NCBI GenBank assembly: GCA_023055355.1
Contig: JALJCS010000001.1
Coordinates: 46,815,381-46,879,380 of the forward strand
DNA length: 64,000 nucleotides
DNA from: Agelaius tricolor
Lineage: Eukaryota; Chordata; Aves; Passeriformes; Icteridae
Direction of reading: 5' to 3'
This document shows positions 13,051 through 25,940 of the stretch, piece by piece. How positions within the stretch are numbered: position 1 is the stretch's first letter; each line of letters begins with the position of its first letter. The translations under genes and the position numbers were made by a program. The notes below the pieces were generated by a model. The model had not been told where the DNA came from, made no database searches, and was given only the letters and a program-made list of their open reading frames with translations.

Positions 13051-13965
13051 TGGTGGGTCTGTGTCCCTGGGCCCAGGTAGATAGCTGAGAGATATTCTGT
13101 GCCCCAAAGGTTGGTGTGAAGTGTTACCTGGAGCCTGCTTCTCAACACCCTGTCCCAGCTTTTCTTTTCAGCTGCAAGATTTCATACAGACCAGAGGTCT
13201 GTATGACCTGTGGCTCAAATGCATGTCATTTCATCCTTTCATCAGGAAGCCCAAAGCCTTGAACCAATCACTGTTTCCCATCATACCTGGTAAAACAAGT
13301 GAGGATTTCATTGGGGGAAAAGGTGGGGATATTGGATATACCAGCAGTTACTCAAAATTTAAAGCTTTTTTAATTAGACTTTTCCTTTCTTTTTAATTTT
13401 TTTTGAATACAATAATAGTTGAAGAAACTAAGGTGCTCTCAGCTGCAGTGGTGGAAACATTACGCTTTTATGTGCTGCAAAATCAAGCACAGAATGTTGT
13501 TGATCTCTTAGCTTAAAATGCCTATTCTCTAGTTTTAAAATGTCATTGATACAACAATTTGCTAAGATGTTCTAGCACTGCTTTACAGAGCTGTGACATT
13601 TTGCATTATAAAATACTGCTTGATGCAGGGGGTTATTTATTATCTCATGCCTCTAAGATGAAAACCAGTGCAGAGGTTGTCACTCAAGGTGCAGATTACA
13701 ATATGTAACAAATGTTATTTAAATGGTTTCTGATGTGTTTGAGCAAGAGATATAAAATACGCTAACAAAAATAAAGCCGGGTTTGTTTTCAAATAAAATT
13801 GATACATTATGTAACATTCACATTTCAGAAAATATGATCAGAATAGTGACAATAATATTTGTTCTTTTCATCTGAAAGAGATGTAAAGATTTAGGTACAC
13901 AGGTAAAAGTGGTCTTGATTTCTTTTTTTTGTTGTTGTTTTTTATCCTATCCTCAAAGCACTAAG

Positions 13966-13986
13966 TCTACAGAAATTTTCTGTAGA
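13966..13986. repeat. Perfect short palindrome (10-bp arms, 1-nt centre)
   Basis: The arms tctacagaaa (13966-13975) and tttctgtaga (13977-13986) are exact reverse complements around a single T. It could bind a dimeric factor or be chance; the loop is too short for a stable RNA hairpin without opening the innermost pairs. Confidence 0.9.
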
Positions 13987-14470
13987 TTGTACCTTCAGTT
14001 TATTCAGTTTTTTTCTTTTGTCTGCAACTTGACACAGGGTAATTTTAACACCAAAATGTCAAAAGCGTTTTCAGGGAATAATTAATGCATTTTTATTGCT
14101 TAGGTCAATGGTGAAAAGGAAAGAAATTTGCCAGACCTGGGTAGTTATTAAAAGGTAGTGTCAACTTGAATAATTTTGTGAAGGGTCCACACATTCTTCA
14201 TGGCTCTGAAACCTGCAAGCTGGACAATAATTGAGCATATCCTTCAGGTTTCAGTTTTTGCCTTTCTTTCTGGTTTTGGTGTCAGTGAATGACATTGCTG
14301 AACTTTGAATGCTCACAGTATTTTTTGCAAAACAATTTTTTTATGCTTGTCAAATTTGGGAGCATACCTGAGCCATGAGTGGGGCTGAGAGGTCTCTCTG
14401 ACCCTATTAATAGGTTGTAGAACATCTTGTCTACCTGGATTTACCTGAGTCAAGGAAATAATTGCATTCA

Positions 14471-14507
14471 TTTTAAATAGCTTTGCCCATTTTTAAAATA
14501 GCTTTGC
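14471..14507. repeat. Imperfect tandem duplication, about 20-bp period
   Basis: ttttaaatagctttgc at 14471-14486 recurs as ttttaaaatagctttgc at 14491-14507, differing by one A. It is a local duplication with no evident function. Confidence 0.85.
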
Positions 14508-17199
14508 ATTTCCAAGGCATAATCTGGCCATACTGTGACTTTCTCTCTGAATTTCACTAGGACTGCTCATGTGTTTAAAATAAAACATGTGCCTAAGTGC
14601 TCTGGTGGCCAGGGGCCAGAGCACTCAACATGCTGCAGGGCTGAGCCCTCAGTGCATGCTGCTTTAATGTATAGTCTTCTCTAGCCCAGGAAAAACCAGG
14701 ATTAGCTCTATAGGAAGTGCCACAGAAGTAAGCAGAAAATATCTCTCTATATGGAGGGTGGCTAGGGCTCCTGAACAACAGAAGCAATGCCAAATACAGG
14801 CAACAGAAGAAATGCCAATGCTTTTTAAAGTTGTATTCAAATGAGGTGCATTTTTGTGGCTAATGAATTGGTCAGTTAATTTTCTCATCACCGTGTCTGA
14901 GCTTGTTCCTGCCACTGAACAGTCTCTTATTTTTTCACACGTTGTTGAAGATGGCATTAATTTAGCCTTCTTTCCTGTTATAAAGCTTTAAATGCCTTCA
15001 CATTAATGTCTAATAAATGTTATTTGTGGTTTAATCTGCATTAATGCTGCTGAAGAATCAGAGGGAGCAGGTGGGAGATCTCCATTGTCTGTCTTTTCTT
15101 CTCTTCTCATTTACACCACAGAGACATTCCAGGATTCTTATCACTAAAGCAGTTTGTGTGGGTTTTTTCCCCATGGTAATAGTGACATAAAGTGGGAAAT
15201 ACTTCAAACATGCATTTTGGCAAGTATTCTTTGGTAAATAAGTCTTTAATATTTAATTTCATGCATATTCTGTTTTTCTGTCAATATCTGTGAGGGAACT
15301 TTTCTTGTTTGGGGGATAGTTGAAAGATAGCATTTTAAATTATTGTTAATAGCTTTCACTAAAATAAAAATTTTGTTGTTTTGCTTTGGGTGAGATACCA
15401 AGAGACAGAAGGGTGGTGTTTAGCAGAGTGTAGTTAATTTTTTTTACTGATCACTGAACTCTTGGCAGCTGATTCTGTTTCTTAGTTGTCCAGTCTGACT
15501 CTTGGTCAGCTTTTATTTTTCTTCTTTTCAGTCAGCTAGTTTTACATAAATTGTTACACAGCATACTGAAGAAGGTCTTTTGAACTATTGCTTTCCAGAG
15601 GATATTTCTTTCCTCACGCTTGCCAGTGCTGGCATGTTGAAATAGGGGTTTCAGCAATCCAACTGGGCTGAACAATTTAGCCCCAGAGCTCAGGAATCTC
15701 CAGGGGCACATTTAAAATGCTACACAAGGAAGATTGAGGAATTGTGTTTACTGTCAGTAAAGCATGGGAAAGGAGCAAGTGGTTTTCACGTCTCTTGGGG
15801 AGAATCTTTTGGCTTGTTGACAGAAGATGATATTATGGGCACAGGACAAAAATAAAATGGGGTGTATGGAACTAGTAAAGCTTAAAAATATGAATGCCAA
15901 AATGTATAAACAGAGCACTGGTAGTGGGGCATGCTTGAGGCTGGAAGTTGCAGAATGAAACATGGGAGGGGGCCACAGCTGAATGCCTATAAAATTTGGG
16001 TTATTTTCTCAGAAAAACTCAGAAATAAAACCCAACCAGCCAGAAATACTGCAGTCTCAACTGTGTGGCAATGAAGAGTTATAAATAATACTAAAAAGAC
16101 ACTAGCAATTCAGAGTGATTTGCAAGGGGTTCCCTTGTAAAGGATGTGCAGCTGGTTTTTATTCTGTGTAGCAGACTATTTCCCCCCTCGCCTCAACAGT
16201 TACTCAGTCCTCAGTTGAACTTCATACAGTCAAATATTTTGGTTTCCTTAAGTTCTGCTGGCTACTGTGGCTGATAGATTGTTCTGATACCTTCCAGCTA
16301 GTGTCAAGTGGACCAACATGTCTTTATGCCCCCATCTATTGGCTATTTCCAAGGGAGTTTAATTGTGTGTTTCTAGTGAAAACATATGCTGGCATCTGCA
16401 AAGTGCAGAGTGCTTATGGTGAATGAAAATAAATAGAGCATACAGTTTGCCTCTTCAGATATTATAGCTAGTGAAATAACAACTGTTAAGGTAGGTTTTG
16501 TGTGGTGTTTTGTGCTCTCAGTAGCATTATGTACTTTCCAAACATGCCTATTTACCACAGTAATTCTGAAGCCTACTGATTACTTTTTTCTTCACCTGCT
16601 CCCTTTTTAAGCAGAGATCAAATCCCTTCTTTCTACAGTTTTTTACTTATTTTTATTTTCACTGAAAGAATGGGAAAAAAGTAATGTAAGTGAGCTCCAG
16701 GGATCTTGTGAAAAAATTTTTATCTTGGATTGCAAATAAAAATATTGGATGAAGAAGAGTTGTCAAAATGAAAAATAGGAAAAAAGTTCAAAAAGGTATT
16801 TATTAAACATTAGGCTGTTTTATGGATATATATGACTTGTGTTTGCCAAAATCTACAGGTTAGGAGGTAAGAAATAAACACATTCATGTCTCTAGGGAGA
16901 TATTCCTGTATGTTGTTCAAGTAGTCCTTAGCAGATATTACTCTCAGCATGAATAGAATGAATAGAAGTTGGCCCATAGGTATACAGAAAACAGCAGGAG
17001 CTAATACTCTTATGCTCAGGCCTTTGCACTTCTCAGGGGTAAAGAAAAACAAAGCAAAGGCTGCTTTATGGTGGGGGCAAAGGACCTCTGGAGGTACCTT
17101 CTACAGTCCACTGCTCTAGGCAGGATTAACTTCATAGCTTGACTGGGCTGTAACCTGAGTCTTGGCCATCGTGTATTGTAAATGCAGGTCTGCTGACAA

Positions 17200-17589
17200 G
17201 GCAAGAGAATGATGCATCTGACTCCGTGTTCTCAGAAGGCTAATTTATTACTTTATTATGCTATATTATATTAAAGAATACTATACTAAAGAATACAGAA
17301 AGGATACTTACTCAATGCTAAAAAGATAATAATGAAAACTCATGACTTTTCTGGAGTTCCAACACAGCTTGGCTCTAATTGGCCAATGAGTCAAAACACT
17401 CACACTGGAGTTCAATGAAATCACCTTTGGGTAAACAATCTCCAAATACATTCCCCATGAGCACAACCCAGGAGAAGCAAATGAGATAAGACTTGTTTTC
17501 CTTTTCTCTGAGACCTCTCTCGCTGCCTTTCAGCTTCCCAGAGAAAAAAACCCCATGAAGAAATTTTTTCAGAGAATGTGAATACCACA
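17200..17589 (-). mobile_element. Solo LTR of a songbird endogenous retrovirus, minus strand
   Basis: The block closely resembles an abundant songbird LTR family as I remember it. Read on the minus strand it begins TGTGGTATTCACATTCTC at 17589 and runs to about 17200, near gagaatgatgcatctgac on the plus strand. Promoter-like features are a CCAAT palindrome (attggccaat, 17378-17387) and an adjoining AP-1 consensus (tgagtca, 17387-17393). Two AATAAA polyadenylation signals on the minus strand lie at 17244-17249 and 17252-17257. No retroviral genes flank it, so it looks like a solo LTR left by recombination. I could not identify the exact outer 3' boundary or a target duplication. Confidence 0.8.
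17378..17393 (-). promoter_or_regulatory. CCAAT palindrome overlapping AP-1 site in LTR
   Basis: attggccaat at 17378-17387 is a perfect palindrome with a CCAAT box on each strand. The AP-1 consensus tgagtca at 17387-17393 overlaps its last base. Both sit in the presumed U3 part of the LTR, as expected for retroviral enhancers. Binding is inferred from motif match only. Confidence 0.6.
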
Positions 17590-20500
17590 CTCATGTTTTG
17601 AAAATATCCAAGGGTGGGGCCTCTCACTCTCCCTGGTTTCTGGCAGTGCCTCTGCTCATCCTTCTGTTCCCAGTGTGGTGTTGCATCTCCAGGAGGTAGA
17701 CAGACAAGTCAGCTCCTGCCTGTGGAGGGCCATGTGAAACCTGTGAGATGGAGAGGAAGAACAGTGCGCCTTAGAGCTGACAGAACAAAAATGTTACCTT
17801 AAGATTTGAAAGCAAAATAGTAGATGAAATAAGCAGGTTTATTCCAACAGCAGGTGCTGTTTGCTTTGATTAAAATCTGGAATGAGTACACTGATACCTT
17901 ACTAGAAAGAAATGCTTGCATTTTTCAAAGTGGAAAAATCTTGCATCTTCTGTAATTATGATGAAGATCAAGAGCTTTCTAACTGGTGAAATCTTCACAG
18001 AATACCATAAAAATTGTGATAAGGGCTGTTTTTCAAGATTGCAATAAAATATGCCTATGTAGGGCATAGGTCAATCTTTGGTAGTTGTGTGTCTCTGTTA
18101 AGTGGGTTATCACTGACACTAGTCAAAAACTGGTCTCTGTCAGAAGCCTTGGTGACTTGCTGTGGAATGGTGATTCTAAAATATATCTATTTCTCTCTGA
18201 AATACCCTCAAACACCCTACCCTACAAGATATTTCAGGATAGATGATACTGCAGTAGTGATTTTATATAGTGTAAGAAAATAATAAGCTTTTTCATGGTT
18301 TATTGATATTTAATATTTGAATAGTCAATATTTCTTACCATTAAATAGGTGTTATTAAGAAAGAGTAAGGTGATGCTTGTGGTGTAAATAATCCTACATA
18401 AGACTAATTAGGAACGTTGCCAATTGCCTTCTTTTTATGGAACATAATGACAGACTTGAAATGTGTTTTTACTGAGCTCCCTCTGAAGAAGCTTAGCATC
18501 CACAAAATAATAATATCAGAAAGCAGTTTGTGTTTCCACTTGATTAGCTCATGTCACTTTTTTTCAGTTTTCTGAATTTGCTGTTAAGTCCTGCTAAATC
18601 CTTCCATAGCTCTATATATGCCTCAATCCATTCTGTCAAATCACTTATGAAAGCATCTTGCTGAATTATCTGGAGCATTTCTGGGGTTTTCCTGGCTATA
18701 GCATGGAAGCATGCTGATCCCAGGGAGGGATGGGGTTGATGACAAGGAAAGGTCTGTGCCTTGGAGGAAAGGGAGCTGGCTAGTTGATATCCCTCCTTGG
18801 TGGTCACTGGGCAAAGCCTCTAGTTGTGTAGGAGGAGATTATGATGCTGTGTGGCCACCTAAGTATGTGCTCATAGCCATAGTCCCCTTTTGCCTGTCCT
18901 GGAAAGATTGTTCCAAGGCTGCTCGTGACTGGGTGCCCTGGGAAGGGCATTTGGTTTCCTCTTTTCAGCAAATTGCACAATGAACTTTCTCCTGTACTTA
19001 GAACAATTGATTCTGAAATTGTATGAGCAAGTGTTCCTCTTATAGCCACCCATCAGTGCTAGCAGAAAGCAGCTGTAGTAGCCTGACTTGGCAATAAAAG
19101 TTGCAGAAATTTGCAAGGGGCCTCATCGTGGTTTCTTTGCCTGAGAGCACTTCAGTGGGTTACAGTCATTGTACATCCAGCAATAACTACAGGCCTGTTG
19201 CTTTTTCCTTACGTGACAGGAAAGAAAAATCTTGTTTGTTTTGGAGTGATACTAGAAATGCAATTGTGAGGAGATATTTCCATGGAGTTTGCAAGTCAGA
19301 CTGAATGCTAGCCTTTGAGCAAGTGACTTTCTACTTGTTCAAGTCCTTATGCTGTGGTTATTTAACAGATTTATTTTTCTTTTCCTTTTGTTCAGTGAAA
19401 CGGCACTAAAAATCTAAATCAAAAGTAATCTCTGTCCCAGCCACCCATAAATAAATTTACCATTTATAATATTGTTCCAGCAGCACAAAAGGGACAGATA
19501 AGATTAAGCAGTGGTATTCAAAATTTCCTGTGTTTTCTGTAGGCTTCTGTGGTTTTATATCTTTGATTGATACTCCTCTCTGAAAACAACATGCATGAAT
19601 GTTTTCTAACAATGTACCAGCAGATTATTCTAATTTCTGAATTCTTGGGGTGTGTTCTCTAGCAAATATTTGGGGGGGAAGAAGTAATTTTATTAATCTA
19701 TGTAATATTTCTCATAACATATAATTTCTAAGAGAGGCAAAATCTCTATTACAGAGATAGCTGTAATACCAGTTAGAGTTTAATAACACCTTCAATGAAA
19801 GTCTCTCACCCTTTGATAAGTTACCTGTAAATGTTCTGTATCCTAATTTGTCATTTTCTGCTGCAGAAGTATTGATGAAGTGGTGAATCCTTTTAAACCC
19901 TTTTCATGGCATTCTATCTTCAATGAGAATCTTGCAGTCTGCAGCTAGGGTCAGGATAATATATTGTCCGTGACTAAGCATTATGGAAACCAGATTTGCT
20001 CAAGATATTTGAATTCAAAGCTTTTACCTCTGTGTGTGATTGTTACCTTAGCTGGTTATAGACGTGTGTGCACATCCACATTCCACAGAGTTGAGTTCAT
20101 ATATCACACTTAAAATAGGTGGAGCAGAACTTTGGGCATCCAGCACAAAAAATGTCCCAAATCCTTGGTGAATGATAGCTGAGAAATGGAGAGCTGAGGC
20201 AGTCCAAGTCTGCAAGGAGGCATGGCACGACTCCAGCCTCCTGCCTGAACTTTCCATTTGTGACAAGCAATGAAGAAAACAGCTCAGGCCTCTTACAGCT
20301 TGGAGTGTTACAGCAGAGAAGCTGTATAAGAAACACTGGGAATCTGGGAACTAATTACAGGACCACTTCTGCAGTCTGTTCTGGGAAAGTAAATGGAGGA
20401 GGAGAGGTGCCACTATGCTTAGGTACAAGTGAAAAGAAGAGAGGATGGAATGTTCAGCTTGTTGAAATGCCTACAGATGAAAAGTCCCTGTCCTTGCAAA

Positions 20501-23500
20501 CTGATTTGGGTATTTAAAAAACACTCCATAATAATTCTCAAAAGAAAATTTGGAGAAACTTAATAGACCACTTCTATATAAAACAAGAGAAAAACTATCA
20601 GGGTGATGCAAAATTGTCATCGCAGGACAGAGAGGAAATCTAGATACAAACTCTGGCCTGAAATCCACTGTACTCAGAGACAAGCTGGGCCAGCCATGGT
20701 TTGCTGCCCATCCATGGGTCCCTTCACCTCCTGAGGCTCTGCAGCCACCTAGGTCAGGCACCCCTGCACTGGCCTGCACTGTCTGCTGCTCCTTCTGCCC
20801 AAAGCCCTGGGGATGCCCTCACTCAGGAGCAGCTCAGCGCAGCTGCTTGGTGTGATGTGCTGAAGGTATCCAGGAGAGGTCAAGGGAGCTATAAACAATA
20901 AAGGGACCCCTGGATCCTACTTTTTACATGCTCACTGCATAAAACAATAGCTTCTTGCCTCTCCTACCTCTGAAGAGTTGGTCTGATGGGTACAAATGGT
21001 GCTCTCTCTCATCTTTTTCCCATTTTTCACCTCTGCTTCAGTCCTTCTCATGAGTCAAAGTCTTGCAAATATGCATTTAAAATGAACAGAAAAAAATTTG
21101 TCATTTAACTCCTGTTCAGTCTCCATGCTCCATATTTTTTAGATTGTATTAGAAACAAATAGTCTCTTCCATGCCAGATTTTCCTTTCCTTTTTTTTTTC
21201 TGTATGTATATGTGTGCAACTTTGCTTCCAAGCCTAGCTGTGATCTTCAGCAGGCACTCTCTGGAATCCCAGAGATGAAAACCCATGCCAGGCATCCAAG
21301 CCCCATATCTGTCTTTCAGAAACAACTGCCCTTGAAAAGGGGCAGTGGCTTTTTCCTGTGCTTATACCCCTTCCTCCTCGGGGCTCTTGCCTTTCGTGTC
21401 ATTGAGATCATGAATTGATTTCTGGTGTCTATTCAACTGATCCACGAACCTTGTCACTGTTGCTGTGCTGCCCAGGCACTTTTCTGCAGACTATGACATC
21501 CAAGCTGACTTTCAGCTGGATGCTGTCCCTGACTTTCATTTTTCTCTCCATATAGTTGTAGACTTCTGCCAGACAGCTCAAATATTTTTATTGTCACGTA
21601 AGTGTAGAAGGGAGTATACTGGTAGAATAGATCTAGAACAATCTTTGTGGCAATTTATTCGGACACCCAGACACATTGGTCCTAGATATTTCTTTAAATA
21701 TTTTTACATAGTTCTTAAAATTAAAAAAAAACAAAACAAAACACAAAACATTTAGGACATCGGCTGTTGTATTATTGTGGATTTTTAAAATTGCTTTCTA
21801 GGCAGGTAAGTACTAGACTTCGTGCTGACTTTGTCTTCCATTAAAACAGTATTTTACTGGGTCTTTTGTGGTGTCACTAATTACATATGCAATTAGGTTT
21901 GTTAGTGTAAAAAGCTTTGACAGTAGTATACAAAAGATAATTGGTGAGGTTTGGCCTTACAATTACTCATCTTGAGTTGACTGTGATTATAAATGTTGTG
22001 TAACACAGTTCATGTAATAGCAAGGAACCCCATTCAGCAACTCAGGATGTACTTTCTGACCCTGCAAAGTTAATAACTGAAACTCAGTAATATTTTCTGC
22101 CTTTTACTCGTAATAGGCACTAGGATTCTTTTTAAGAAAAATACTATTTGTTTCTAATACAAAATGCATTGATTTATTCTGTGGCAAAGCGAATCTCAGA
22201 AATATCTAAGCATACTCATCTTTTTACCTGAGGTTTCTCCCCATCATCCTAGGTGTGGATGGCATAAGAAATAATTCACCAAAAATTTCTCTTTGGGTAA
22301 TGACAATGTATTACAGCATTGTACTGTTCAAGTATTACATCTCTGGTCCTGAAATGAGTGTACAGATGAGTCAGAAAAATGCTGGATCATATTAATAATT
22401 TATCATGGGGATAATTATACAGGAAATAAAAGGGACAGAGAGGGCCATAGTCTACTTGCATAATTTCTGAACATTAAGAGATGTATTACATGTCTGATGT
22501 GGGTTCTTAATGCAGCTTAGAGACATTGGTTTTTAACTGTGCAGAACACCTTAGAGAACTATTAACACAGCCCATAAAATGCTGAGAGACCCATTGCTTA
22601 TTAAAGGTCTGAGCATCAGGGAGAAATAGTGCAGCTTTAAAAGTTTTACTTGGGCTGAACAGTGAAGTTTCAATTAAAAGAACTCCTAATAATTGTTAAA
22701 GTCGTTTAATGTTGGCAATCAACCTTCTTGTGTACTTTTTCACCAGTACATTTGTCATTCCAAAAATCATTTTTGGAAGATCAGAATAATAAGCACAGAA
22801 TAATATTCTTTTATCTAGCGAGGTGGGACAGGCTTTCTGCTAACTTCCACAGATCCAGATTTCATTCTGGTGTCTTCTCACAGACTGAAGAACCATGTAT
22901 TAATCAATAAAAAGTCCTGTTTTGTGTATAAAATATCCTTGCATTTGAAGTGACCATGAAGATCACTCATAGATTGAAGCCAACAGGGAAGGTTGAAATG
23001 ATACAAATCCTCTGGCTGTAGTGATATCATCAGCTGATTCCAGCTGAATGAGAGATATTTTCCCTACCCGCACCAGAAAATATTTTAGACTCTCCTTACA
23101 CCTTGTTCTAACTAATTTTGATTTTTGAACTTGGTGGTGGTGAATCTTAGTGGTGAATACTAGTGAAGCATCATTTTGTCCAACTCATTTGGAAGCAAAG
23201 CATCTTGCACATCATGTCTATGCTAAATGCTTACTCTGAGATGACGGGATTGTTTTGGTGGTGGTTTTGTTTTTATTGTTTAAGAAGGAGAAACTGAACA
23301 AACCAACCACTTTGGCCCTTAATTTTTTTTTTTTTTTTTTAATTGAACTTAGAAGAGTAGGTTGACCAAGGCAGGTGATGATATCTTGCTAACTATTTAA
23401 TTTTAGATGCTTGTTCTTTTTTGAGTGCTTACATAGTGAAAATACTTTATCTAGGGAAATTGCCCACAATGCCAAAATTGAGCTTAGTGGCAAGTCCCAA

Positions 23501-25240
23501 TCACTGAGTCTCATCTCTCTCATTTCAGGTCAAAAAGCAGGTAGGTTAGTATCACTCATTTTTTCATTTTCATTACAGCTCTTGTTTTCCAGTGTTCTGT
23601 GTCATGTTTTAAAATCAGTCACTGGAAGAAATGTGCCCTAATTTCTTCGAGCTTTGCTGAAGCCTTGAGACTGAACTTATGTTTTTCTTGGATGGAATTG
23701 AACTTGATACAACAGCAAGAGACAACAGGCTCTCTAGGCACATTTTTCTTACAAGATCTCACCAGAGACCTGGTAGGGAATTACTGGGGCAACTCTCCAT
23801 CCTGCATGCAAAAGACAGCAAGGTTTCAGCTTGCTCTCTTTATTCGGCTGTTTCCCATACACACCCCTCCACCTTCCTTTTGTCTCAGCTGCCTTACCCT
23901 CTCCTCAATCCTTCACACCAAGCAGCTGTGCTGGGCTGCTCCAGAGGCTGCTAGCTGCAGAGCACCAGGAAGAGAAGTGCTGATGGCTGGGCTTTAAATC
24001 GTGACTGGTCCTGTGCATCTCAGGGATGAATGATGAATTTGAAAGCAGGGTTTGTATCCAGACATTTTTTTCTCTCCTGGACAGTGATTTTTAATATGCC
24101 TTGTAATTTTCTTAACACCATAATAGAAATTCTCTATTAGTTTTCATAGAATCTGCTTGTGGGAATTGATGCTTATGGAATGTTGTTAAATTTGTAAAGT
24201 AGTACGTGAGAAAGCTTTCTGTTACTTCCATTGCATGCCATCACCAGCCTTTTAATAGGTAATATAAACCATTTTCATTTGAGTGGTTTTTGTTTGTTTG
24301 AGAAGGAAGTTTACTGTATCTCCCTGAAGAGGTTAGGAAATTAGGGTTATTGTCTCCAACTTGTTTTTTAATTTTTGGCTTAAAGGATAAAAGCTTTATA
24401 TGATACAGAGATACTGTAATGCAGATAAGCAGACTTTTGAATTATAATAGACATTTAAACTGAGATTTAAAATTGTTTATCATTACAAAGAGATTCTCTG
24501 ATGGCATCATGGAAATATGAAGTGGGGGGAATCCCTCCTCTTTCATATAATATCCCTAGATTGAGTTATTTACATGCATTTTGCAAGGAATAATTGATTC
24601 TGTCAGTGTAGAGAATGTTCCCTTAGACATGTAACAGAGCAGCCTCTTTGAAGAACAGGAATCAAAGCTATGGGTTTGAAGCATTGGAATCTTTGTGCTC
24701 AGGGACATAAATGCTGACTTATGCCTTGTTTAGGTTAGGTTGCATAGCCTCTTCTTAGCCAGTCAGCATGATGTGTGCTGGCTAGGGAAGAGTCTCTTTT
24801 CCTTTTAAAATTCCTTAAACCCAAACTGTTCTCCTAAGTGCACATCCCTTACTGTCCATATTCATGGCTGAGTTTTCTGTTTATAACAGCGAGTGTTCAT
24901 CCCCATTCACAGGCCTAAAAAAAGTTTCTCTTAGACCTTGAAACATATGATGTTTTCAAAGAACTGCTCCCTCTTAGGATCTATTTCAGAGGTCTTTGTC
25001 AGGACAGCCAGTAGCATGTGCTTTTCTGAATGGGAGTGCAGGCTTCTGGATAGTGCTGTAGAAAAGAAATAAAAGGCTGGGAATATTCTACTTCATTCTA
25101 AAATCTTAAGCTGTGTAAAGAAAACCTTGAAACTGTAAGATTTAGGAAAGGTAAATGTTTGTGCCTCAGGAGAGAGATTATGAGTTGCTGAAAATAAGTT
25201 GAAAAATCATAATTCTGTGGTTTGATGTTTTGATCTGCAT
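17590..25240. other. Anonymous non-coding DNA
   Basis: I found no supported gene. The 132- and 91-codon overlapping frames near 23.6-24.0 kb lack any family signature. Slightly GC-richer patches at about 18660-18970, 20640-20860 and 23780-23980 may be decayed repeats I do not recognise. T18 occurs at 23323-23340. The 22540-22690 stretch is repeat-free but otherwise featureless. Confidence 0.6.
23323..23340. repeat. Poly-T tract
   Basis: An uninterrupted run of 18 T. On the minus strand it would be a poly-A run, but no retrocopy body or flanking duplication was recognised. Confidence 0.9.
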
Positions 25241-25940
25241 ATCATAGAACATCTGTGGTTGGGAAGGATCTTAAAAGATCACCTAGTTCTACCCCCTGCT
25301 GTGAGCATGGACACCACCTACAGGTTGCTCAGAGCTCCACCCAGCCAGGCCTTGAACACTTCCAGGGATGGGGCATCCACCACTTTTCTGGGCAACCTGT
25401 TCCAGTTGCCTCATCAATTCTACAGTGAAGAATACCTTCCTAATAGCTAATTTAGCTTACTCTATTTCTGTTCTGGAAGAAACAGACTCTACTCTGTTCT
25501 GCTTCTGAAAGCCATTTCCCCTTGTTCTGTCACTCTGCGCTCCTGTAAAAAGTCCCTCTCCAGCTCTTGTAGGCTCCCATTAGGTACTGGAAGGCCAAGG
25601 TCTCGATGGAGCTTTCACTTCTTCAAGCTGAACAGTCCTAACTCTCTCAGCCTTTTCTCATAGGGGAGAAGCCCTCTGATCATCTTCATGACCTTCCTTT
25701 GGACTTGCTCCAGCAGGTCAAAGTCTCTCTTTTGTTAGGAATCCCAGAGCTGGGCACAGTACTCAAGAGGAGGTCTCACAAGAGCAAAGTAGAGGAGTAG
25801 AATCTCCTCTCTTCACCTAATGGTGACTTTCTTTTGATGCAGCCCAGGATGCAGTCGGCTTTCTGGGATGCAAATGCATGTTACCAGGTCATGTTGAGCT
25901 TCTGCACCAATACCTTCAAATCATTTTACCTTTTGTCCTA
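25241..25940 (-). mobile_element. CR1 LINE, about 700-bp 3' fragment, minus strand
   Basis: This is the longest CR1 copy in the window. The plus-strand sequence starts atcatagaac, the reverse complement of the CR1 3' end. It continues through blocks typical of the antisense CR1 tail: ggttgggaaggatctt, ccttgaacacttccaggg, gggcaacctgttccagt, ccttttctcataggggag, gagctgggcacagtactc and ggtcatgttgagcttct. It reaches into the end of the ORF2 (endonuclease/reverse transcriptase) region and stops near 25940, a typical 5' truncation. Frames are broken throughout, so it is dead. Confidence 0.93.

Larger units (their letters stand above)
13051..17199. other. Anonymous non-coding DNA
   Basis: No gene or recognised transposon was seen. 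It contains a perfect 10-bp-arm palindrome at 13966-13986 and a short imperfect tandem duplication at 14471-14507, listed separately. The 13530-13720 stretch is free of repeats but gives no coding signal. The small open frames on both strands look random. Confidence 0.6.

Noticed and set aside
23599..23997. 132-codon plus-strand frame
   Set aside because: It has no domain or signal typical of a known family and overlaps a 91-codon frame in another phase. No splice or promoter context supports it.
25259..25450. 63-codon plus-strand frame
   Set aside because: It is the antisense of the CR1 3' region at 25241-25940, not a gene.
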